NCBI GenBank assembly: GCA_963837395.1
Contig: CAWINI010000002.1
Location: forward strand, 310,001 to 374,000
DNA length: 64,000 nucleotides
Reading direction: 5' to 3'
Source: CAVZQN01 sp963837395
Lineage (GTDB): Bacteria; Acidobacteriota; HRBIN11; JAKEFK01
Part shown: positions 9,744-16,002 of the stretch, piece after piece
How the letters are laid out: each line of letters starts with the position of its first letter
Position numbering within the stretch: position 1 is the first letter of the stretch
Position numbers and translations under genes: made by a program
Notes under the pieces: generated by a model
Database searches by the model: none
Told to the model about the DNA's origin: nothing
Seen by the model: the letters and a program-made list of their open reading frames with translations, nothing else

Positions 9744-9911
9744 ATGGCAGAACAAACTGAAAAGAAAAAAGTTTACGTTAAACCGGAAATCAAAAAAGTT
9801 GAATTACGTCCGGAAGAAGCGGTGCTTGGTAATTGTAAAACCGGAGTATCAGCAGGTCCCGGCTCAGGCACATGCAATACACCTGCAGCCTGCAGTGCAA
9901 TTGGTTCGTAA
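9744..9911 (+). CDS. Candidate RiPP precursor peptide, 55 residues
   Basis: A short gene (ATG 9744, TAA 9909-9911) with a good ribosome site (AAGAAGG, 9729-9735). The first about 28 residues are charged and leader-like (KKVYVKPEIKKVELRPEEAVL); the rest, from GNCKTG to the end, is small-residue rich with three Cys (NCK, GTCN, AACS) and ends CSAIGS. It lies 12 bases after the radical SAM gene and 4 bases before the HPr-kinase-like gene. A leader followed by a Cys/Gly/Ser core beside PqqD and radical SAM/SPASM genes is the arrangement of a ribosomally made, post-translationally modified peptide. The final residue is Ser, the target position for HPr-kinase-like enzymes in some lasso clusters. Coding status is strongly supported by context; modification is inferred. 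Confidence 0.8.
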   Translation: MAEQTEKKKVYVKPEIKKVELRPEEAVLGNCKTGVSAGPGSGTCNTPAACSAIGS

Positions 9912-9915
9912 TTTA

Positions 9916-10812
9916 ATGGAATGCCGTTTTTCGATTGCAGATATTTGTATAAGCGTTGAATCTTCGGAACCAAAGTTTGCACTCGGGGCAATGATTGCGC
10001 GAAAAGACTTCGTTGCGAATGAAGCGAGTCCTGATTCAATCATTTCAGCGGAATGGAGTGATTCTTTAAAAGAAATTTCCGGCCAACCGATTTTTGATTC
10101 CGGCGCTCTCTGGAAATTGTATTTCAATCACGATCAATACCATTTCAGTTTTGTATCGCCAACACTCGGTTCACAACCTTACAAGATTGCTTCCTTTAAT
10201 CACGATTTCACACGGGGTCATGTAGCCATAAACCGTACATGTTTTGGTTCGGATCAAGATGTTGATCCGCTTGAGTATCCGCTGGACGAATTATTAATTC
10301 TTCATTTGTTGTCTCAAGGTGTGGGAGTAGAAGTTCATGCCTGCGGAATGATTGATCCATCTGGACATGGTGTACTTTTTGTAGGTCAATCAGGCGCTGG
10401 AAAAACTACGATGGCAACGTTAATGAAAAAGCAAGAGCAAATTAAGATCCTGAGTGATGATCGGATTATTCTTCGTATGGAGAATTCAAGGATCTGGATG
10501 CATGGAACTCCATGGCATGGCGAAGCAAAATATGCTGCTCCAGGCAAAGTAGAATTGAAAAAAATCTTCTTTTTGAAGCAAGCTCCGAAAAACGAAATTT
10601 TTCCTTTAAAAGAATCTAACGCGGTGGCCCGGCTTTTTTCATGCAGCTTTCCTCTTTTTTACAATAGTACTGCAGTGGATTTCATGCTTTCATTCTTTGA
10701 AGATGCTGTGAAAAACGTGCCGTCATTCGAGCTTCGATTCGTGAACAATGATGAAATTATCAATTTCGTAAATGAATCAAATGCTTTAGAGTATGTCGAA
10801 ACTGTTTCTTAA
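9916..10812 (+). CDS. HPr kinase-like protein (HprK-related)
   Basis: The 298-residue product begins at ATG 9916, 4 bases after the peptide gene. The frame is open back to 9799, but that extension would overlap the peptide gene out of frame and resembles no family, so it is rejected. The P-loop is GQSGAGKTT (residues 157-165), followed by LSDDRIIL and GTPWHGE, both typical of the HprK C-terminal kinase fold, and FFLKQAPKN. Canonical HprK phosphorylates Ser46 of HPr; no HPr gene is seen here. Relatives in exopolysaccharide loci have unknown substrates, and relatives in lasso-peptide clusters phosphorylate the C-terminal Ser of the precursor. The peptide next door ends in Ser, so it is the first substrate candidate. 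It overlaps the peptidase gene by 20 bases. Confidence 0.88.
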   Translation: MECRFSIADICISVESSEPKFALGAMIARKDFVANEASPDSIISAEWSDSLKEISGQPIFDSGALWKLYFNHDQYHFSFVSPTLGSQPYKIASFNHDFTRGHVAINRTCFGSDQDVDPLEYPLDELLILHLLSQGVGVEVHACGMIDPSGHGVLFVGQSGAGKTTMATLMKKQEQIKILSDDRIILRMENSRIWMHGTPWHGEAKYAAPGKVELKKIFFLKQAPKNEIFPLKESNAVARLFSCSFPLFYNSTAVDFMLSFFEDAVKNVPSFELRFVNNDEIINFVNESNALEYVETVS

Positions 10813-11206
10813 TATTAGTGCAGAGCTTTTGGGATCAGGGTACAGCATAGAATTTCAGGCAACTGGAAATAGTATGCATCCAACAATAAAAGATGGGGAG
10901 ATGATTACTGTTCAGCCTTTGCCTATATCAGATATCAAAGCGGGGGACGTTGTACTTTATCGAAATCAAACTGGAGTGATTGCGCACCGTGTGGTTCGGG
11001 TCGAACGCGATCAGCTGATTTTACGAGGAGATGCTTCCCAAACATTTGATGCGCCGGTAGATGCTCATCAAATCCTGGGCAAAGTAATTTCTACAACACG
11101 TGCCGATAAGAAGATAACTCTGAATAAAAGAGGATCGAAATTTTTGCATGTTCTTCGTGCAAAAATAACGCAGATCATTCATCGGGCCGGTGTCCTGTTT
11201 GTATGA
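10793..11206 (+). CDS. S24/S26 signal-peptidase-like Ser/His protease without membrane anchor
   Basis: A 137-residue peptidase. GNSMHPT places the nucleophile at Ser27, and the general-base position carries His (GVIAHRV, His65) rather than Lys, as in the S26B/SipW and eukaryotic signalase branch. GDVVLY and LRGDAS are the other conserved blocks. No hydrophobic segment long enough to cross a membrane is present, unlike true signal peptidases. It overlaps the kinase gene by 20 bases and the exporter gene by 4, so all three are translated together. A soluble peptidase in this place could cleave the leader of the peptide at 9744, or act on an exported protein; the sequence does not decide. Confidence 0.85.
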   Translation: MSKLFLNISAELLGSGYSIEFQATGNSMHPTIKDGEMITVQPLPISDIKAGDVVLYRNQTGVIAHRVVRVERDQLILRGDASQTFDAPVDAHQILGKVISTTRADKKITLNKRGSKFLHVLRAKITQIIHRAGVLFV

Positions 11207-12339
11207 AAATATTTGTGGCTGTCTTATTACTTATTTCGGTGAGTGCTTTTGCGGATACAGCTACAATTGATTCCATTCACGCTTCATCAAGCGGTACTTC
11301 TTACAATATTTATGTTAAGGGCCAGGGAAAATTAAATTACACCACCGAGGTTCTTAATAATCCTCCGGCGATTGCTCTTGATTTTGCAAATGTAAAAAAC
11401 AATTTTCAAGCCGATGGTTTCCATTTAGAAGAAAACCCTTTTGTTTCCGGAATTCATTCTTCTGAAGAATCGAAAGAAGGACAGAACATCTCACGCCTTA
11501 TTCTCGACCTAAAATTACCGACCGATTATGTTGTTGCTCCTGATCCTGAAGGATTAATAATTCGACTTTCCCGGAAAGGAGACACTGACATCGACATTAA
11601 TATTGGAGCCGAAGATTTGTTAGAAATCACCGTTTTTGAACTTCCGCAGTTCAATGTCACTTCGCGCGTATCAGGGGACGGAACAGTTACAATGCCGCTA
11701 ATTGGAAGTGTTGAAGTTGGAGGCCTGACCAAAAAAGATGCAGAGCGGAAAATTGCTGCAGCTTTAGAAATGAAATATGTGAATAATGCCAGCGTCTCTA
11801 TCAATATTAAAGAATACAAAAGTAAGCAAGTTTCGATTCTTGGTGCAGTTAAGAATCCAGGTGCTTATTACATCCTGAGTAAAAGAACTCTTCTTCAGTT
11901 GCTTTCTGATGCAGGCGGTCTAGCACCGCAAGCAGGCAACAAATGTTTTATTTTTCGTTCGGGATCTCCCAAAATTGAAATCGATCTTGATCAGTTGATG
12001 AACAGTGGCAACGAGAGCTTCAACATTCAGGTGCAACCCGGAGATGTTGTTAATATCCCGCTGGAAACAAAAGTGATTGTTTACGTTTTAGGAGCAGTGC
12101 ATACACCCGGGGCAATTGAAATGACTTCAACATTACCGGTCACTCTTCTTGCTGCGATTGCCAGGGCGGGCGGTCTTACGGATGAAGCGAACAAAAGTAA
12201 TATCCAGATCAGACGTAAGGATAACAATGGGGCTGATTCTGTGATTAAAGTAAACTTAAAAGATATCTTGAATGGCAAAAGTGCCGATGTTCCGCTGAAT
12301 CCTGGAGATACGATTAACATTTCTGAAAGCTTTTTTTAG
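11203..12339 (+). CDS. Polysaccharide export protein with AMIN, Poly_export and SLBB domains (Wza-like)
   Basis: A 378-residue periplasmic or outer-membrane exporter. It has a signal peptide (MKIFVAVLLLISVSAFA), an AMIN-type domain (about residues 20-125), then the polysaccharide export domain starting at GAEDLLEITVFELPQF and two SLBB units (SILGAVKNPGAY... and YVLGAVHTPGAI...). No Cys lipobox follows the signal, so it is not an obvious lipoprotein like Wza. AMIN domains are better known from PilQ and AmiC, where they bind the cell wall; their fusion to a Wza-type exporter is less usual. It is the outer-membrane partner expected for the Wzc-like kinase at 1372. The ATG overlaps the peptidase stop. 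Confidence 0.88.
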   Translation: MKIFVAVLLLISVSAFADTATIDSIHASSSGTSYNIYVKGQGKLNYTTEVLNNPPAIALDFANVKNNFQADGFHLEENPFVSGIHSSEESKEGQNISRLILDLKLPTDYVVAPDPEGLIIRLSRKGDTDIDINIGAEDLLEITVFELPQFNVTSRVSGDGTVTMPLIGSVEVGGLTKKDAERKIAAALEMKYVNNASVSINIKEYKSKQVSILGAVKNPGAYYILSKRTLLQLLSDAGGLAPQAGNKCFIFRSGSPKIEIDLDQLMNSGNESFNIQVQPGDVVNIPLETKVIVYVLGAVHTPGAIEMTSTLPVTLLAAIARAGGLTDEANKSNIQIRRKDNNGADSVIKVNLKDILNGKSADVPLNPGDTINISESFF

Positions 12340-12344
12340 CCGAA

Positions 12345-12974
12345 ATGCTTAAGCGATTTTTTGATGCATTCCTCTCAGGAACAGGAATCATAGTTTCTTC
12401 TCCACTCTGGTTTCTGATTGCAATTCTAATTTATCTGGAAGATCATAGAAAAATTTTTTTTACTCAAAACAGGGTTGGTCTTAATGGCGGTTTATTTAAA
12501 GCTTATAAATTCCGTTCAATGAAAGATGTTGATCCTCAGGGATCCACTGAACTTCAAGCATCTGAAAATGATCCGCGGGTAACCAGAGTCGGGAAGATTT
12601 TAAGAGCAACAGCAATGGATGAATTGCCGCAACTAATAAACATCCTGAAAGGAGACATGAGTTTTGTCGGACCGCGCGCTCTTTTGCCAGCGGAAATTGA
12701 AATCAATCAAAATGGGAATGACGAAAAAAACTTACAGGAGCTTTTTGTCAAACGCTGCAGCATAACACCTGGTCTTACGGGACTTGCCCAAATCTTTTTA
12801 CCCCGGGATGTTCCAAGAGAGAAAAAATTTGAATACGACCTTCTCTACATTCAAAAACAAAGTTTTTTGTTTGATCTCAAATTGATTTTCTTGTCTTTTT
12901 GGATAACACTGAGAGGCAAATGGGAAAGTAGAGAAAATAAATTGGGACAAGCGGATAGAAGACTCAATGTTTGA
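12345..12974 (+). CDS. Initiating phosphoglycosyl transferase (PglC/WcaJ C-terminal type)
   Basis: A 209-residue bacterial sugar transferase with one N-terminal hydrophobic re-entrant segment and the small catalytic domain only, so it belongs to the short PglC-like monotopic group. Signatures are FTQNRVG, YKFRSM, the catalytic Asp-Glu pair in MDELPQL and GDMSFVGPRAL. These enzymes transfer a sugar phosphate from a nucleotide sugar to undecaprenyl phosphate and start the repeat unit. It lies 5 bases after the exporter gene and overlaps the flavoprotein gene by 8. Confidence 0.93.
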   Translation: MLKRFFDAFLSGTGIIVSSPLWFLIAILIYLEDHRKIFFTQNRVGLNGGLFKAYKFRSMKDVDPQGSTELQASENDPRVTRVGKILRATAMDELPQLINILKGDMSFVGPRALLPAEIEINQNGNDEKNLQELFVKRCSITPGLTGLAQIFLPRDVPREKKFEYDLLYIQKQSFLFDLKLIFLSFWITLRGKWESRENKLGQADRRLNV

Positions 12975-14130
12975 TGTTGCAGTTATTGGCGCAGGACCAT
13001 CCGGTTCCATGCTGTCACGGATGCTGGCAGAGAAGGGACATTCGGTTGTTTTATTAGAAGAACATGAACAGCCAGGACATCCCGTTAATTGCAGTGGCAT
13101 CATCGGATTGGAAGCATTTCAGCGATTTGATTTGCCACGACTGCCGATTATCCGCGAAATTGATTCTTTTCAATTTCATTCCCCTGGAGGTTCTACCCTC
13201 CATTATCAGCATCCAAAGCCCCTTTCTGTTGCTGTGAATCGCGCAAAGTTTGATGAAGCAATGGCCGCACAGGCGGTTGCTGCTGGTGTCACGCTGATGA
13301 CTTCATCACGTGTTAACCAGATTCTGGTTGAGGATGATGGAGTTCATCTTAACATCAGCCAAAATAGCAGCACTGTAAAATGCAAATTACTCGCGATTGC
13401 TACAGGTGCGGGTTCTAAATTAATTAAAGATGTAGGCCTTGATTCAGATCAACAATTTGTATTCGGTGCTCAAACCGAATGTGAAACCATTGAACTTGAA
13501 GATGTGGAGATTTTTTTTGGCCAGGATATTACACCTTTTAATTTTGCGTGGATTATACCTCTTCAAAAAGCGTACGCAAAAATTGGATTGATCTGCGAAA
13601 AGAATCCAACGGAGTCATTAAAAAGATTCATATCAAATGCTGAAAATGCCGGGAAAGTCCTTTCAAGAAATACAAATATTCAAAATAGTTTGTTACCACT
13701 AACGCCCATCAGACGCAGTTATACCGACCGCATCATCGTTGTAGGTGAGGCGGCAGGGCAGCTGAAGACGATTACCTGTGGAGGAATCTACTATGGATTG
13801 CTTGCAGCGGAGATAGGAGCAGATGTGTTATCCGCAGCTATGATGAAAAATTATTTTAGCGCTGATGCTCTTTCAATCTATGAACTGCGTTGGAAAAAAT
13901 TGCTGGGTAAAGAATTGGAAATTGGTTTATGTCTTCGAGCAGCATTCCAAAAATTTTCTGATTCTAAAATCGACTCGCTCTTCGAAATCGCCAGCAAAAA
14001 TGGACTTATGAAGCTCATTCGTGAGAAAGCAAACTTTGACTGGCACTATGATCTGATCTCTGCAATATTCCGCCATTCTATTACGCATGCGATCTTCGAG
14101 CCAATTACTTATAGCAAACTGCTTTTTTGA
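12967..14130 (+). CDS. Geranylgeranyl-reductase-like FAD oxidoreductase
   Basis: A 387-residue flavoprotein with an N-terminal Rossmann motif GAGPSGSML, VNCSGIIG (near residues 40-47), a middle substrate domain and a second FAD motif GEAAGQLKTITCGGIYYGL. It belongs to the large geranylgeranyl reductase/PHBH-like group, whose members reduce isoprenoid chains or hydroxylate and dehydrogenate various substrates. It overlaps the phosphoglycosyl transferase gene, so a role on the polyprenyl carrier lipid or as tailoring enzyme is plausible. The family is clear; the substrate is not. Confidence 0.8.
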   Translation: MFDVAVIGAGPSGSMLSRMLAEKGHSVVLLEEHEQPGHPVNCSGIIGLEAFQRFDLPRLPIIREIDSFQFHSPGGSTLHYQHPKPLSVAVNRAKFDEAMAAQAVAAGVTLMTSSRVNQILVEDDGVHLNISQNSSTVKCKLLAIATGAGSKLIKDVGLDSDQQFVFGAQTECETIELEDVEIFFGQDITPFNFAWIIPLQKAYAKIGLICEKNPTESLKRFISNAENAGKVLSRNTNIQNSLLPLTPIRRSYTDRIIVVGEAAGQLKTITCGGIYYGLLAAEIGADVLSAAMMKNYFSADALSIYELRWKKLLGKELEIGLCLRAAFQKFSDSKIDSLFEIASKNGLMKLIREKANFDWHYDLISAIFRHSITHAIFEPITYSKLLF

Positions 14131-14132
14131 TA

Positions 14133-15233
14133 ATGGAAGCTCTCTTAAAATCCGCACTTCAAGGTGAGTTTGTTTCCTGGCACAATTCCAGTATTAATGA
14201 GTCGAATTTCCTTGAATTCACTCTTCAAAACGGGATCCAACCATTGCTTTATTATTGTTTGCGGCAATCCGAATCTCTGGAAAAATGGCCGGAAAATATT
14301 CGTACTTTGCTTGAACACGAAGCTAAAAGACAAATTGCAATCGACATTTTCAGGCAGTCTAATCTGCAAGAGGTGCTGCATTCTTTAGCAATTCAAAATA
14401 TTTTCCCGTTATTGCTAAAAGGAACTCCTCTTTCGTATCTCTACTATCCGGATTCCGGTTTAAGACCGCGTTGCGATACGGATTTACTAATTCGAAAAGA
14501 GGATCTCAAAAAAGTAGAAACAATTCTGACGGAATTAGGATATTCGCGTAACAATTCGGTCAGCGGAAATTTCATCCGCCATCAATTTCTGTATTCAAAA
14601 TCGAGATCTGACTCTGTTGGCTGCGATTTAGATGTTCATTGGAAAATCAGTAATCCATCTTTGTTTGCAGATGTTTTTAGTTTCGATGAACTTCAATTCA
14701 ACCCCATCGGAATTCCTGGCTTAAGCCGCCACGCTCGAACTTTGTCGCGCGTAAATTCATTGTTGATGGCATGTCTTCATCGAGTGGCGCACCATAATAA
14801 CAGTGAGCGGCTCATCTGGCTCTACGATATTCATTTGCTGGCAAAAGATCTGACAGAAAAAGAGTTTAAAGAATTTTGCGAAAGCGCGATTCAGAAAAAG
14901 ATAATGACGATTTGTTGGAATGGATTACTTGCAGCTCAATCGTGGTTCAATACCAGCTTACCGCATCATCAGACAAACTATGATTCTATTGAGCCATCCG
15001 CAGAATATCTCCGCTCAGATTTGCGAAACATTGATTTATTGTCAATGAATTTGAGGCATCTTTCAGCCTGGCACAAAATGCTATTGTTGAAGGAGAATTT
15101 ATTTCCACCGGCCAGTTATATGCTCCAACGTTATAACGTTTCAAAACGGCTATTGCTTCCTGCACTTTATTTTCATCGAAGCATGTCCGGCGCCTGGAAT
15201 TGGCTCAGAAAACCTCATCAGAAAAGATTCTGA
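14133..15233 (+). CDS. NTP_transf_5-type nucleotidyltransferase family protein
   Basis: About 366 residues. The ATG at 14133 follows the stop of the flavoprotein gene by 2 bases; a TTG at 14127 is an alternative. The active-site block is LLKGTPLSYLYYPD followed by LRPRCDTDLLI: Arg111, Arg113, Asp115 and Asp117 form the RxRxDxD motif of this family. A helical C-terminal half includes CLHRVAHH. In some lasso-peptide clusters a protein of this family acts after an HPr-kinase homologue and adds a hexose to the phosphorylated C-terminal Ser; in exopolysaccharide loci the family is common but uncharacterised. Here it closes the run that starts with PqqD at 8151. Confidence 0.85.
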   Translation: MEALLKSALQGEFVSWHNSSINESNFLEFTLQNGIQPLLYYCLRQSESLEKWPENIRTLLEHEAKRQIAIDIFRQSNLQEVLHSLAIQNIFPLLLKGTPLSYLYYPDSGLRPRCDTDLLIRKEDLKKVETILTELGYSRNNSVSGNFIRHQFLYSKSRSDSVGCDLDVHWKISNPSLFADVFSFDELQFNPIGIPGLSRHARTLSRVNSLLMACLHRVAHHNNSERLIWLYDIHLLAKDLTEKEFKEFCESAIQKKIMTICWNGLLAAQSWFNTSLPHHQTNYDSIEPSAEYLRSDLRNIDLLSMNLRHLSAWHKMLLLKENLFPPASYMLQRYNVSKRLLLPALYFHRSMSGAWNWLRKPHQKRF

Positions 15234-15260
15234 TCGCCGCGTAGACAAATCAGTTGGCTG

Positions 15261-15797
15261 CTATGAATAACTTCCTTTCAGAATTTCAAACTGAAAGCTG
15301 AGATACCATGCTGGAAAAACCCAAGCAAAATGTTCTTCGTAGCACCGTGGAAACTTATTGGCAAACCACGAGACATGAAAATTTTTATATTTTCCATAAA
15401 AGTTAATTCGTGCGGCTAGTTTCCTAAATCTCGCTTTGGTATAGAAATCCCATTCATTTTGACTTGTAAAATAATCAAAAGAGAAAAAGCCGAGATGATG
15501 CTTGTGCGTGGGATCAGTAAAGGAATTTGAACACGAATAATGAGGCGTAGTTATGTGTACTTTAGCCCCTGATTTCCCAACTCGATGGATTTCTTCCATG
15601 GTTTTTACCACATCCGTGAGATGCTCAATGACTTCCACACAGTAAATCTCATCAAACTGTTCACTTTCTATTGGCCATGGCGTCTGGTTCAAATCATGGA
15701 CCAGATCCGGATTGGTGGCGGGATTGATATCCACCCGGAAAGTCTCAACAGATAATTCCCTCTTTCCGCTACCAAGATTGAGGACTTTTAATGACAC
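15261..15797 (-). CDS. SAM-dependent class I methyltransferase
   Basis: A 178-residue Methyltransf_11-type enzyme. The SAM loop is LNLGSGKRE, followed by an acidic strand end (VDINP), DEIYCVEVIEHL (motif II) and VHITTPHY. The length is near the minimum for the fold. It is the only minus-strand gene inside the glycosyltransferase run, and converges on the nucleotidyltransferase gene. GTG start at 15797; the ribosome site AAGGG lies in the loop of a perfect 10-bp hairpin and the start codon in its stem (see separate entry). Likely methylates a sugar or a polysaccharide precursor. Confidence 0.85.
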   Translation of the reverse strand: MSLKVLNLGSGKRELSVETFRVDINPATNPDLVHDLNQTPWPIESEQFDEIYCVEVIEHLTDVVKTMEEIHRVGKSGAKVHITTPHYSCSNSFTDPTHKHHLGFFSFDYFTSQNEWDFYTKARFRKLAARINFYGKYKNFHVSWFANKFPRCYEEHFAWVFPAWYLSFQFEILKGSYS

Positions 15798-15820
15798 TTT
15801 CCCTTCATTTAAGTGTCATT
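15790..15820 (-). promoter_or_regulatory. Hairpin over the start site of the methyltransferase gene
   Basis: Read on the minus strand, AATGACACTT (15820-15811) pairs perfectly with AAGTGTCATT (15799-15790). The 11-base loop holds the ribosome site AAGGG and the 3' arm holds the GTG start codon (15797-15795). In mRNA this would hide the start codon. A four-codon reading frame (ATG ACA CTT AAA TGA) starts in the 5' arm and ends in the loop. Confidence 0.5.
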
Positions 15821-15939
15821 TTCTCACAATCAATTAGTATTTTCACAGACGATTTTTTAATGTTATTACGCTGCTCAACTTTCAATTAATCCCTTCACTG
15901 GCAACCTGTAATACCGATTCTGTGTTATGATGAATTCAG

Positions 15940-15989
15940 TTGTAAGTGATTCAAATTAAGCAACTTACATTAACAAGCCTTTGTAAGTG
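15940..15989 (+). promoter_or_regulatory. Three-site operator-like array of TTGTAAGTG
   Basis: TTGTAAGTG occurs at 15940-15948 and 15981-15989, and the inverted form CAACTTACA at 15961-15969. The centres are about 20-21 bases apart, two helical turns, so all three lie on the same face. The array stands in the only long gap of the polysaccharide locus (15798-16002), between a divergent methyltransferase gene and the first gene of the glycosyltransferase operon, where a regulated promoter is expected. The rest of the gap shows nothing else recognisable. Confidence 0.4.
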
Positions 15990-16002
15990 AGGGGGCGGAG
16001 CT

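Noticed and set aside
9799..9915. Upstream extension of the HPr-kinase-like frame
   Set aside because: It would overlap the precursor peptide gene out of frame, and its residues show no relation to the kinase fold; ATG 9916 is well placed.
10793..11206. LexA/UmuD-type repressor or mutagenesis protein
   Set aside because: Same Ser protease superfamily, but there is no DNA-binding domain, and the base is His in an AHRV context rather than Lys, which fits the S26B branch.
12967..15233. Lasso-peptide cluster
   Set aside because: No asparagine-synthetase-like cyclase (B2) or transglutaminase-like B1 protease lies near the peptide; the asparagine-synthetase-like gene at 31769 is far away and fits sugar amidation.
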